Assembly (NCBI GenBank): GCA_949361645.1
Contig: OX442415.1
Location: 3,512,148 to 3,576,147, forward strand
Direction: 5' to 3'
From: Spongilla lacustris
Taxonomy: Eukaryota; Porifera; Demospongiae; Spongillida; Spongillidae
Length of the DNA stretch: 64,000 nt
Made by a program: the position numbers and the translations under genes. Every line of letters starts with the position of its first letter. Position 1 is the first letter of the stretch. Shown here one piece after another: positions 1 through 9,532 of the stretch. Under the pieces are notes generated by a model that had not been told where the DNA came from, ran no database searches, and saw only the letters and a program-made list of their open reading frames with translations.

Positions 1-405
1 GCGATCGAAGAGTACTAGTATATAGCTTTGGTTGATATTGAAAAGCATACAATTGCGCTACGTGCTAGCTCGGACCGCGTGACATATATACTCCCACAAT
101 CTGTTTGTAGCTGCCATGTTAAATGCCTGCGATGATCAAATTCTGTTCAGGCTCAGCTACCGAAATTACAGCATCAGAGAGCTTAAATCCTCACTAACTA
201 CGAGCATTTTTGTTTCTCCATATTTACAACCATCTTTACAGACCAGCTCAGTTTGATTGAAATAGTGAATTAATTTATAAAAGGTTCCAGTCGCAGATTG
301 ACTTTGATCACATAATTGCATTCTTTTCATAAATAATTCAAGCCTACTTTTCATGAAAGTTATCAAATTTCGAATGGCTTTTCAGTGAACAGCACAAATT
401 GCAAA
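1..405. other. No gene recognised
   Basis: Mixed AT-rich sequence. A 66-codon minus-strand ORF at 166-366 has no motif I know and no splice context, so it is not called. Confidence 0.4.
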
Positions 406-530
406 GCGGCTGGGGCGGAGCCCCAGACCCCAATGGAGGAGCTTACAGCACTCCCCCAAACCCCCTGCTGGGAGGGAGGGGGCCGTGCCCCCCCCCCCCC
501 CCCCCCCCCCCGCACCCGCCCCCTCTGTAC
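406..530 (-). repeat. GC-rich hAT subterminal module with poly(C) tract
   Basis: A block reading ggggcggagccccagacccc, then a gagcttacagc core and a long C run near 490-512. The same module, reverse-complemented, lies inside the hAT element near 15719-15815, and a third version lies near 34700-34805. I read it as the leftover end of a hAT-type element; no partner end was found. Confidence 0.5.
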
Positions 531-568
531 CCCTCCCATTTCTATTACCTAACCTAAGCTGCTACACT

Positions 569-871
569 TTATAAGTCCTTCCTACGCCTCTGCAGTAGAG
601 TCCGGTTGATACGCTCAATCATGCCATCTGATTGCGGGTGGTAGGGCGTGGTCCTGGTCTTGGCAATTCCCAACAGTTGACACAGCTCTCGTATTAGACC
701 CTGGTCGGTATGGAGGTGTGTCGGTGCGCCAAACCTGGAAACAAATTCATCAACAAACACACGAGCTACCACCGTAGCTGTCTCCATATCCGGGATAGCG
801 AATGCTTCCGTCCATTTCGTAAAATAATCCCCTAGCTAGTACTAATACGTACTTGTTTAAACGCGGTGTCA
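569..871 (-). pseudogene. Ty3/gypsy integrase catalytic-core fragment
   Basis: Minus-strand translation gives an integrase core: DYFTKW near the first catalytic Asp, then FGAPTHLHTDQG around the second Asp, then TTPYHPQSDG and MIERINRTL with the catalytic Glu. Compared with the family, a few residues are missing right after HTDQG. A one-base shift lies just before DYFTKW near 832. The upstream end stops at the CCGG target site of the Ginger element (872-875), and the missing half resumes at 5320 on the far side of that element. Non-functional. Confidence 0.85.
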
Positions 872-875
872 CCGG
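872..875. repeat. CCGG target-site duplication (left) of the Ginger element
   Basis: CCGG occurs directly before the TGTAA end at 876 and again at 5316-5319 after TTACA. Removing one copy with the insert restores the integrase frame. Confidence 0.85.
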
Positions 876-1140
876 TGTAATAGGAATACGTGTCCCCCCT
901 AATAATTGTCCGGCCGGACAATTATTCCTAGGAAGCATTGTCCGCCGGACACGTCTTCCTAGGAAGGAGTGTCCCCCCCGGACACTGCCTCCTAGGAACA
1001 GGTGTCCGCCTCCAGGAGTGTGTGTCCCCCAAACTTGACCTTCAATAAGTGTCCGCCTGAGGGCCTCCAGGAGTGCGTGTCCCCCAAACTTGACCTTCAA
1101 TAAGTGTTCGCCTGAGTTACATGTAACAGGTGTCTTATAT
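876..1140. repeat. Left end of the Ginger element: palindrome cluster and 55-bp tandem pair
   Basis: Alternating palindromes TTGTCCGGCCGGACAA and TTCCTAGGAA occupy about 900-1000. A 52-bp sequence beginning CTCCAGGAGTG is then repeated in tandem with a 55-bp period (1010-1061 and 1065-1116). The right end (about 5215-5315) carries the same GTCCGG and CCTAGG words. Repeated subterminal palindromes like these are candidate transposase-binding sites. Confidence 0.75.
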
Positions 1141-1498
1141 AGTTGTATATAAACATTTCCGTCTCATCGCTGTATAGACTGCATGTGATATGTTGATTTA
1201 CGTGTAAGTCATGTATAGCAGCTGTTTCTTACACTGAACATGCCCTAGGACCTATGTACAACATATAAAGATTTGGCTAAAATCACAACCCAAACTGAAC
1301 TGTGTGCATAGCGCTAGCGCGTCCGCGAATCAAGTCCCTGCATGTATACTGAACCATGCAGCACGCGTGCATATGTATGCGACCTTTAATTGCATGCATA
1401 CATAAATTACCGCAATTCTCAGGTTTATATGTGTAGACATGAAATTGCACTAAGACATGAAATTGCACTAAAACTTCATGCATGCACACAACTTAGGC

Positions 1499-2323
1499 TT
1501 AGCATCTTTTGCAATTTCTGCAGTACCATTTGTTCTTTAAATAATAAGCTGTTTTAGGAATCGAGGTTTCACATTCCTTGTGGTACCACTCCGAACATCC
1601 TGAGCACTCGATCATAAATGAGGACTGTGGTTGTCGGCAGTGGCAGTATAAATTAATGAGTTCTTCGTTGACAAATGTTTCTGCTCTTTTTACCATGCTG
1701 GAAGGGAAGTTTAACATCTGCCTGGTTTGCAAGCATTGTACTAGATGCTCCCTCATCTTCTGGCTGTTGTAATGTACAGATGTAACGTCATCACCATTAC
1801 ATAAGCTGGTGGCATATGCAATGGCATACAATCCACAGCCATGCCCATTTTCTTGCTTGTCTGTATTGATGTGATGAACAGTAATTGTTCGCTGGCAGCT
1901 GTGCATAAGTGCACAAATTTGATCTCTTAGAGATTCTGTAATAGTTGAATATTTGCTGTCATAAATATTGATATGCGATGGTTGAGTGTTGATAGTGGAC
2001 ACAGTCACCCAGTGGTTAGTTCCGTTGTGCAGTATCTGCACAAAGCTTTCTTTCACGACTTCAAAGCTTAGATTTGAACCCAAATATGTGCACTGCAGCC
2101 CTGGAGTATGAGTCTTGCTTTTCAGAAGTGCTTGGGCTGCATTTATAACTCTGTCATCTAACCACCCAGACTGTAAAATCAAGTTCCTTTTGTCCCTTTC
2201 ATAAAGCTGGATAGTTTCCACTTTCACCCACTGTGTCACCACCTTAACCTTTTTACATGTCTTTTTTCTGGTATGCTTTTCTGTACAATCATCAAGCACT
2301 ACATACTTTTCTTGATTTGACAA
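1499..2323 (-). CDS. Ulp1-like cysteine protease plus PHD finger: last exon of the Ginger element gene
   Basis: This exon encodes about 270 residues. A C48/Ulp1-type peptidase fold comes first: a His in NHWVTVSTI, an Asp in NIYDS about 20 residues later, and the nucleophile Cys in GHGCGLYAIAYA. A C-terminal PHD finger follows (CHCRQ, IECSGCSEWYHKEC, WYCRNCKRC; Cys4-His-Cys3). Ulp1-like enzymes cleave SUMO-type conjugates, and PHD fingers usually read histone H3 tails; substrate and target here are unknown. The exon is preceded by an acceptor (TTTTACAACAG), and its phase fits the donor GTAAGT at the end of the 2877-2494 exon, so both belong to one transcript. The same protease-PHD pair ends the ORF of the element at 23859-25283. 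Confidence 0.8.
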   Translation of the reverse strand: MSNQEKYVVLDDCTEKHTRKKTCKKVKVVTQWVKVETIQLYERDKRNLILQSGWLDDRVINAAQALLKSKTHTPGLQCTYLGSNLSFEVVKESFVQILHNGTNHWVTVSTINTQPSHINIYDSKYSTITESLRDQICALMHSCQRTITVHHINTDKQENGHGCGLYAIAYATSLCNGDDVTSVHYNSQKMREHLVQCLQTRQMLNFPSSMVKRAETFVNEELINLYCHCRQPQSSFMIECSGCSEWYHKECETSIPKTAYYLKNKWYCRNCKRC

Positions 2324-2493
2324 AGCCTTTTCTGTTGTAAAACAATATTCGATATTTCTATCTTCTAAACGGAAGTCTTTAATGGAAATTTATTATGTGC
2401 ACTACACTATGCATCTAAAATTCTCTTACCTTTTGAATTAACTTCTCCTGAGCTCAGACCTTTAGAAGTATAATAATAGTATAACTATGATAT

Positions 2494-2877
2494 TTATATT
2501 ACGAAATACCACTTACCAAGATAAAATACATCACCATCATTTTCTCTTAAGTCATAGATCCACTGACAAAAGTCGTCCATTTGAACTGAATTCAGCATTA
2601 CATATAATTTTCCATACAGCTGTACACAATTAGACACACAGAATTTACCCTTTGTGGACAAATAGTGATCTATAAGGTTAAGCTTTCGAACCATACTGTG
2701 GTTAGCAGGCACAACATTTTGCTTAAACTCATCAAATTGAGCATGAAGTTGCTCATCAATGATTACAAAATCCCCATCATATACTTCTTTTAAAGGTTTC
2801 TCCTTGTTGAAGCTTCTGTAATCTAACCATAATGCCACATTTAAGTCCTTACTTAGAGCATACTCACCCATGTTCAA
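2494..2877 (-). CDS. Internal exon of the Ginger element gene
   Basis: About 127 residues with no motif I recognise (contains YDGDFVIIDEQLHAQFDEF). Its 3' end is a clear donor (CTTG/GTAAGTGG), and joining to the next exon at 2334 keeps the frame through the Ulp1 domain. A likely upstream acceptor is CCCTTCTAG, just before 2895. The exon lies between the integrase-like and protease parts and may be a linker or the start of the protease module. The join to the transposase part upstream is not resolved. Confidence 0.55.
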   Translation of the reverse strand: MNMGEYALSKDLNVALWLDYRSFNKEKPLKEVYDGDFVIIDEQLHAQFDEFKQNVVPANHSMVRKLNLIDHYLSTKGKFCVSNCVQLYGKLYVMLNSVQMDDFCQWIYDLRENDGDVFYLGKWYFVI

Positions 2878-2937
2878 ATTTAATGTTGATAGCTAGAAGG
2901 GATATAATGGTAAAACAAATCATGTATTCTTTAGATA

Positions 2938-4055
2938 CTATACAGTATAACTTGCATCAAAATCTTCATCTTCCTTTGCAGAGTACCCTAGCATTGCTGC
3001 CCCTGTCCTCCATAAACGCAATAAATGTGTTGAATACAGCTGTTTATTCAGCATTTGGTGATTTTCATCATGTGGAAGAGTACTACTACATGTAGAACTG
3101 TTTTTAGTAAGAGATGTGTCTTCCAAATTTATGGTTTGGATCAATTGCACTGCCGCTGTATGCTCTTGTTCGTTGCCTATGTTAAGTTCTAACTTGTCAA
3201 TCTTCTTCACTACTTTTCGTTCATTGTATAACTTTAATTGTTTGGAGTTGACCTGCTTTGCTAACATTCTGCCTTTCATATCCATCAGTAGGTATACTCC
3301 TTTGTCAAATCTTTCAACAACAATGTAAGGCCCTAACCACTTTTTTTCTTGTTTCCCACCCGCTCTTGCTACATTTTTCATATTCTTTTTTGTACAAGAT
3401 CTCCTTCACAGTATTCTGCTGGCATGCATCTTTTATCATAATTACACTTTTGCCTAGTTTGTGCTACATTTATGAATTTTATGGCTTGGGGAATCACAAT
3501 TTGGCTAATCCTTTTTATTTCATCCGTACGATTCTGTAACCCTTCTTTGTTGGTCTGTTCAGTATTGCAGCCTTCCAAACCTTGCACTTGCAGTTGAGGC
3601 TCTGAGCTAACCTTTTCTGATGGTTTTTTTGTAAGCTGTATAGGTAGGATTGCATCCCTTCCGTACATTAAAAAAATGGGGTGTACTTAGTTGATGCATG
3701 AATACTAGTCCTGTACGAGAATAAGACTGCATCAATATGTTCATCCCAATCTTCTATTTCACTGTTCACATACTTCATAATTGCCTTAGTTATAGTTTGG
3801 TTCATGTGTTCATCCAGACCATTAGTTTGAGGGTGGTACGCACTACTCACACGATGCTCAACTCCTGCTAATGCGAATAAATTGTTGTTTATTTCATTAA
3901 CAAATTCCCGACCTTGGTCAGATATGCAAATCTGAAAACATCCAAATCTAGTTATCAAACTCAAAAGAAAATTTGCTACACCCGCTGCACATTTTGAAGG
4001 TAGAGCTTGAGCTTCAGGCCACTTTGAAAAGTAGTCTGCGCAGGTTATCAAATAC
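2938..4055 (-). pseudogene. Ginger transposase: integrase-like core and C-terminal exon (two frameshifts)
   Basis: After an acceptor (TTTTATAG, exon starting at 4055) the translation shows an rve-type core: ADYFSKWPEA with the first Asp, CISDQGREF with the second, and YHPQTNGLDEHMNQT with the catalytic Glu. FSYRTSIHASTKYTPF follows, then a basic C-terminal region with KWLGPYIVVERFDKGVYLL like the GPY/F module of Ty3-type integrases. The frame breaks once in a run of seven T at about 3670 and once in an A run at about 3382, each fixable by one base. These may be true mutations or homopolymer errors. Confidence 0.8.
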
Positions 4056-4532
4056 CTATAAAATTCTGCATGTAACAAGGTCTGTGCAATTGTCAACCTC
4101 AATCTACTTCAAACACATACATAACACATAGAAAAAGTATTTTTTAAACATTCTTTGACCTCTATCCCACTTCTACAACAAGTGGCAGGAAGTGTCATGT
4201 GTGAAAGAATTAAGAAGACTATTCATGACAGGGTCTATTCAAAGCACTCCATGGGATGTGTTGTCACAGCATGTTTATATAACCTCAGGTACAAATTATC
4301 TACACATGTATAACACCATGCCAAAAAATAATAATAATGATTTGCAGGAATACATTTAGTTTAGCTTTTCATATTTAGCATAGCATAATACAATGTATAA
4401 ACACACATGTATATGCATACGTAGGATGGAGAGAGAACGAAGTACAAAAAGGTTATATTGGGAGTAATTAACTGCCCTTCGTGTATATGTACAAATCTTT
4501 CATCGTACTCAGATACTGTAATCCAAGCTTAC

Positions 4533-4770
4533 TTGTTTCCTTTCCGTGAAACTTTAAGGGGGCCAACAAGGTCAATGCCAATCTGGTACCATACCTGCGG
4601 TTTCACTGGTATAGGGTGAAGAACAGAGGAGGATTTTAACAGCTTTGGATTTGATCTCTGACATGTGTCACATGTCTGTACGTAGTCTCGAATCTGCATA
4701 GTCATATCTTGCCAGTAATAGCGTGAGCAGATTTTTTGCGTTGTTTTGTCACGATCGAAGTGCCCTCCTC
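4533..4770 (-). CDS. Ginger transposase exon: zinc-binding domain and start of catalytic core
   Basis: This exon encodes the second half of an HHCC zinc domain (GHFDRDKTTQKI, then CDTCQ) followed by WYQIGIDLVGPL, which opens the integrase core. The acceptor is TTTATAG at 4771 and the donor is AACAA/GTAAGC at 4532. The phase matches both neighbouring exons exactly (2 nt carried in, 2 nt carried out), which is the evidence for splicing. The flanking introns are 103 and 477 bp. Confidence 0.75.
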
Positions 4771-4873
4771 CTATAAATAGAAGCGATAAGTATGTGTTCC
4801 AAGAAACTGAGAGGGTGAAATTCGTATACAGCTAGTAATGCATGCCATACTGACATCAGTGACATGTACTGAC

Positions 4874-5161
4874 CAAATTTGTCGTCGTGACATGCTTCAA
4901 TCACTCTCATCTGTGCGGTTTTGTCAATGATCCACTCCCTCTCTTGACCTTCTGTTCCTTCTTTCTCCATCTTTCTCTTCAAATATACAAACCCGTCCCT
5001 CAAAATTAAGCTCTCTGCTCGTCGACGCACAACTCTTTTGTAGTCTTTGCTTACATCCTTCCTGTACTCCTGTTTTTGCAAATACATGAATACATCGTCA
5101 TACAACTGCTGCTCATTTCCATTTTCAGGCGGAGGAGTAGTTAGCTTTCCGTCCATCACCA
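4874..5161 (-). CDS. Ginger transposase first exon
   Basis: It starts at MDGKLTTPPPENGN. It encodes a basic region (YLQKQEYRKDVSKDYKRVVRRRAES), DGFVYLKRKME, and the first His of the zinc domain in VIEACHDDKFG, then a donor at 4873. A similar opening (DTYVQRTFPQDAPRSRSAV) is found in the element at 23859-25283. ATG at 5161 is the first in-frame Met with family-like sequence after it; the open frame upstream of it is repeat sequence. Confidence 0.7.
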
Positions 5162-5319
5162 AAATGCACGTGGTGACAATACTAATCCTCAAGCAAAGTT
5201 GCGGATGTATCCCAAAAACATAGGGGGGACTCGCATTCCTAAAGCGGACAGTTATTCCTAGGAATAATTGTCCGGGGGGGACGCGTATTCCGGGGGGACA
5301 TATATTCCTGTTACACCGG

Positions 5320-5576
5320 TAAAGGGCCCAATATGTCCATCGCGACACGTTGCATAGGGCTTGTGGAGACTTGTGTTTGCAATGGGGCATGGCGGTGTTT
5401 GGGTGGCGATTTTGTAGACCCACACAAATTACATGAATCACACCAACCCTGCACATCACGACGTTGCCCTACCCAGTAAAATCTGCGCCTGACCTTCTCT
5501 AGTACCTTTCCCACTCCTAAGTGGCCTGCTGTAGTGGAGTCATGCAGCTCAGTAAGCACAGTTGGTACCATACTAG
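5320..5576 (-). pseudogene. Ty3/gypsy integrase zinc-binding domain fragment
   Basis: Minus-strand translation shows the HHCC zinc domain (ELHDSTTAGHLGVGKVL, RRRFYWVGQRRDV, CDSCNLC) and the first residues of the catalytic core (VAMDILGPLPV). It is bounded on one side by the Ginger element (CCGG at 5316-5319) and on the other by a hAT-like element (ACTAG duplication at 5572-5576). The reading frame continues at 871 and at 6439 once those inserts are ignored. Confidence 0.85.
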
Positions 5577-6438
5577 CAGGGCCGTAGCAGCCACTCCGGC
5601 CGGTCAGGCCATGGCCGGACCAGTTTTTTACCCGAACGAAAAATTATTAATCGTTAATTAATAATCTTTTGCATAAGTCTTAACCGGGCGTACCAGCTAC
5701 AGTCATGAATGTTAGTGTACACTGTAGTACTATAACTACACATTAATTAATGCATATGCGCATATCTAGTATACATCATGGTGTTAATGGCTAAAGCGTG
5801 CTCAGTCTCCATATACTTAACAGGAAACTATGAAGCCGATATGAATCTTTGTTTTGTAATTGTATATAAACTGCCAGACGCGCCGTCATATATTGCATGC
5901 ATCAAAGTTATTTTCACAAATTCTTGAGCATTCTTCTAGCCCACAAGGTTGCCCAGCCGTTGGAAAAGCAGAGCCTTCTAGCTTCCATCAAGACTGGTGA
6001 AGAGAGCCTTTAATCATAGGCTACAAAGTAGTCTTGGTTGCATTACGAGATTGAGTGTACTGCTTTAGACTTTACCTGCATGATTTTTGTTAGCCCTGCT
6101 ACCAAAGCTATTAGTGAGCGCATGCATATATGCACGCGCAGTGCTTCAGATCTGAGAAGCGTGAAAGCATACCGCTTTATCAAATGCGATAACCTAAAGA
6201 GAGAAGTGATGCTCTATCCCTTGTTTTATGCTTCAACGAGTTCGTCAGTGGCATTTATTGTATATAATTCTCGCATTTACACACTGATCAGATCAATTCG
6301 CAATTGCATTTTTTGCACCAAATTGTACAAAACAAAACCAAAAAAAAAAAAAAAAAGAGGCTGGGGCTCCGCCCCAGACCCCGCCCCTACTTACTATGCA
6401 TTAGCCGGACCACTTTTTCTTTCGTTCCTACGGCCCTG
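5577..6438. mobile_element. hAT-like non-autonomous element, 862 bp, 5-bp duplication ACTAG
   Basis: The ends are CAGGGCCGTAG at 5577 and its reverse complement ending at 6438. ACTAG flanks both sides (5572-5576 and 6439-6443), and removing the insert plus one ACTAG restores the gypsy frame. The first 60 bases carry GGCCGGTCAGGCC palindromes; the right end has an A run and a GGGGCTCCGCCCC hairpin. The largest ORF (6038-6439) shows no transposase motif. The CAG...CTG termini fit hAT; the 5-bp duplication is shorter than the classical 8 bp but is shared by two other elements here. Confidence 0.8.
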
Positions 6439-7610
6439 ACTAGGTGGGATAACTAACTGCAAACATTTATTAACACCCCCGCCCCCTGCATCTTCCCAAC
6501 GCCTATACAACACTCCATCTCTAACTTCAAGGTACTTCTTTTGGGCCCAGAGGCTCTTAACCACTAGTCTCGTACCCAGACCCATGTTTTGACAGCAGCG
6601 GATGGATTACATCACCGCTACGCCACTTTTCGCGTAGCGGTGATGTAATCCATCCGCTGCTGTGAAAACATGGGTCTGGGTACGAAACTACTTAACCACG
6701 TGGCTAGCATTCGATGGACAATGCTGTGGCTGGGTATCTGGATGCCCCACCCGCTCCGTCACCTGCTGTCAGTATACCCTCGTCACTGGACTGCAACTCA
6801 CGAATTTCTGGTTTTGTCAACTGTGACAGCCAGCTGCCAGTGCCGTCCAAAGGTGTGCTGTTGGCATTCACATCCAGGTAGGGCATATGCGAGACAATGC
6901 ATCAGCATTGGTATGCTTCTTCCCAGGGCGATGTTGAACTTTAAATTCGTATTCCGCTAGCGACTCCAGCCACCTAGTTATCTGTCCTTCAGGTTCCTTG
7001 AACGAGTAGAGCCATTGAAGGGCACTTCATGTGATCAGACCGTACTGTAAATGGTTTTCCCAAAAGATACGGACGGAATTGACCAACCGCCCACACCAAC
7101 GCTAGCATTTCTTTCCGGGTCGCGCAATATTTCCGTTCAGCTTTCGTTAAAGACCTGCTTGCAAATGAAATCACATTTTCAGCATTCCCAATGCATCGTG
7201 ACAACACCGCACCCAGCCCATCCCCACTACCATCGCAATCAACTGTGAATTCACATTCAAAATCCGGGTACGCCAAAATAGGAGAAGTTGTCAACGTTTT
7301 CTTCAACAAACTAAACGCAAGTTCACACTCCTTCGTCCATTCCCATGGCTTACCCTTCTACAGCAGGTGATTGAGAGGGGCGGCGATGCCAGCAAAACCT
7401 TTCACAAATCGCCGATAATAAGAGGCAAGACCAAGAAACAGCCTCAGCTCCTTCTGAGTAGCCGGGGTGGGCCAGCTGAGGATGGTCCGTTTGCACTCCG
7501 TCACTGGAGACTACGTAGCCCAGGTAATTGACCTTCCGTCGGAGCAATCGGCATTTCTTTGGCTTCAGCTTCATCCCACTTGTGACACCAATGTAGCACC
7601 TAGCCAGCGT
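6439..7610 (-). pseudogene. Ty3/gypsy reverse transcriptase end, RNase H and linker
   Basis: Reading from 7610 downward: the thumb/connection of reverse transcriptase (KLKPKKCRLLRRKVNYLGYV, then [17 protein letters not shown] after a frameshift near 7490) and RNase H (VDCDGSGDGLGAVLS; SRSLTKAERKY; REMLALVWAVGQFRPYLLGK; RSDH). A frameshift near 7030 leads into QHRPGKKHTNADALSR. The linker SLWAQKKYLEVRDGVLYRRW lies below the MITE at 6565-6690. There is an in-frame stop near 7365. The upstream RT fingers and palm are missing. Confidence 0.85.
6565..6690. mobile_element. 126-bp hairpin MITE with 9-bp duplication CTTAACCAC
   Basis: An almost perfect palindrome: TAGTCTCGTACCCAGACCC to its reverse complement (one mismatch), with a loop of about 10 bp near 6628. 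CTTAACCAC flanks it at 6556-6564 and 6691-6699. A 9-bp duplication is typical of Mutator-like elements, so a MULE-derived MITE is likely. The insert interrupts the gypsy linker region in frame. Confidence 0.85.
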
Positions 7611-7731
7611 CAAAATGGTAATAGCAATGAGAAGTGCAATACATACATACAAATGACGCCTTATATACCCATACTAAAAGAATGTTCTGGAGCAGTTCAG
7701 CACGTGATGCCGTTACAGAAGTATTGAATTG

Positions 7732-7821
7732 GGTCAGCCGGTGTCATAGCTAGGGTATACGGTACGTGCAATTTTCGGTCAGCCGGTGTCATAGCTAGGG
7801 TATACGGTACGTGCAATTTTC
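7732..7821. repeat. 45-bp sequence in two identical tandem copies
   Basis: The unit beginning GGTCAGCCGGTGTCATAGC occupies 7732-7776 and 7777-7821 without change, followed by a GGTCCTCCGGACC palindrome. The stretch lies between the gypsy remnant and the long-TIR transposon and may be a fragment of another element's end. Confidence 0.75.
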
Positions 7822-7886
7822 GGTCCTCCGGACCGTATTCCCTACGAGAATACATGCAGTCCCCCGGACCCAAATGCCTATAGTAG

Positions 7887-8360
7887 GGGTGTACTATAAT
7901 GCGATGATTCTGGAATTACGCTTCACCCACTTAAGTGTGTGTGTGCATGGGTCCAAATGATGCATTTTGGCTGTAGAACGTATATATCTATCTTTAAATT
8001 TACCCCCTCCTATTTGAAAAATTCCGATTTTACAAATTAAATTCAATTCCGCAACGTAATCTTGCCGCCGGTGCGGCTAAAACTGTATTCCAGCGCTAGC
8101 GGTGGAATAAAACAATAGAGCCGTGCTGTTGTACATCGGCCGCTATTGTATAGCTAAGTATACGGCATTTTTCCACCTATGTACGAGCACCAGTATTAAT
8201 AATATAGAGGCTGCTATTGTTTTATTGCGCTGATATTGCCGACATCATCGTCATTGTCCGTATCAGCGCTGGTTTTGATATCAAACAATCGAAACAACTA
8301 CTAGCAGTAGCTACGCAACTACAGGTACACACGACGAGTAGCAACTTTCATGCACAGGGC
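7887..8360 (+). repeat. Left long terminal inverted repeat
   Basis: It pairs with 12319-12791. It includes a CCGCTAGCGC/GCGCTAGCGG-like core near 8095, an AATAAAACAATAG block that occurs twice in inverted orientation inside the arm, and short ORF shadows also found in the right arm. Confidence 0.85.
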
Positions 8361-9532
8361 GCAAGAGGTTGCGGGGGAGAGTGGGCTAAGAAAGTGCAGA
8401 AGGCTGCAGGGAGAGATTGTAAATGTGCTTGATGATGAAAATGTCAACTGCGACGACCCTTTTCCTCCCTGTGCACATTTCCAGCCACCCACACAGTCAC
8501 CTACCCAAAAGAGTGTAATTGGAAGGATGAGAAACCTTACACGTGGCGGAAAGCATAAATGAGCACCAAAAATGCTGTCAGGGAGGTTGCCAAGGAAGTC
8601 TTCAGTAAGTATTTTCATGACACAATTTACTGCCACTCTTTTGAAACCATTGTACGAAGAGTAGATGGCCTTTGGAAGGATTACAAGGAGGGGAGCAGGC
8701 GGTTAAACGAGGGACAAGATGAGAAGTATGTCAAAGCAACGAAGGCATACAAGGAGCTAGTGAGTAACAAGGACAGGCTGTTTGACATGGCTACTACTGA
8801 TCCCAATATAATAAAGATATGTGAAGAGGAGTGGGGAGTGAAGATGTCTGATATGGAGTTAATGTATCTGCAAGATCAGAGGAGTGAGAGAAAGATGAAA
8901 TGTGACAAGGGGGTAGACCCCATCTGGTACAGAGCTACAATGAGGCAACAGAGGATCAGGGAAAAGCAGGCCTGGACCAGAATTACATCAGGAGGAGGGA
9001 GGAGCAGAACAGGGGCAAGACATATGAGGAAATAGAGGCCATTATGATAGAGCAGGGAGAAATTTCTTCTAATTCAAGCAGCCCTGGCAGTACTCTAAGT
9101 TCACCTAGCAAATCTACTGTGACACCCCATGCAGATTCATTTTCAAGAGGATCCTGCACCTCCTGTTCCAAAGAAGAGAAGACTGTTCAACAAAAGTCTT
9201 GAAAATGATTTCAATGTTGACATCATCCTATTGAATACAGACACATAAGGCTTTCAGAAAAAAAAGTGAGGGAAGAGTTTTACCAAACCTGTGCAAACCT
9301 GTGTGGCCAAGGGCTCTCTGTGCATGAAGCCGGCAATGCTATATAATAGAGGTGGCAAATGGTATGTTTGGACGACAGTGGAAGAGAGCTGGAGATACTG
9401 AGGTGTTTGACTTGGACACTGTTCCCGAAAGAACTTAAATAGTTGAAAGTCTGAAGCAAATAGAAGTGCTGTCTCTAAACCTGGTAGTGCAGACAATGAA
9501 AGAGGAGAAGGAGAGTGATTATACATTAGCTA

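Larger units (their letters stand above)
876..5315 (-). mobile_element. Ginger-type DNA transposon, 4440 bp, with TIRs and CCGG duplication
   Basis: Terminal inverted repeats of about 24 bp begin TGTAAYAGGAATAYRTGT at both ends (876-899 and 5292-5315), flanked by CCGG. As I recall the Ginger1 family, it is defined by TGTNR ends, 4-bp duplications often at CCGG, and a transposase related to Ty3-type integrase; all three are seen here. Genes run on the minus strand: transposase exons from 5161 to about 2940, then an exon at 2877-2494, then a Ulp1-like protease/PHD exon at 2323-1499. The ends are rich in short palindromes (TTGTCCGGCCGGACAA, TTCCTAGGAA). Two one-base frameshifts in the transposase make this copy non-autonomous, but it is otherwise well preserved. 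It sits inside a Ty3/gypsy integrase. Confidence 0.85.
569..7610 (-). mobile_element. Ty3/gypsy retrotransposon remnant, split by three later insertions
   Basis: Read on the minus strand, the pieces follow the normal pol order: end of reverse transcriptase (about 7610-7380), RNase H (7309-7000), linker, integrase zinc-binding domain (5571-5320) and integrase core (871-569). Three DNA elements sit between the pieces: 6565-6690, 5577-6438 and 876-5315. Removing each with one copy of its flanking duplication rejoins the reading frame across the junction, which shows they are later insertions in one old copy. The copy is dead: there are several frameshifts, a small deletion in the integrase core, no gag or protease, and no LTRs were seen. 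The 5' part ends near 7610 in unrelated sequence. Confidence 0.85.

Noticed and set aside
876..5315. Polinton/Maverick element, because of an apparent 6-bp ACCGGT duplication and an integrase
   Set aside because: There is no polymerase B, ATPase or capsid gene and the size is only 4.4 kb; TGTAA ends with CCGG inside ACCGGT fit Ginger better.
8217..8432. Small ORF in the left long TIR (and its mirror at 12225-12461)
   Set aside because: The two are the same repeat arm read twice; no motif, and the frames end differently.
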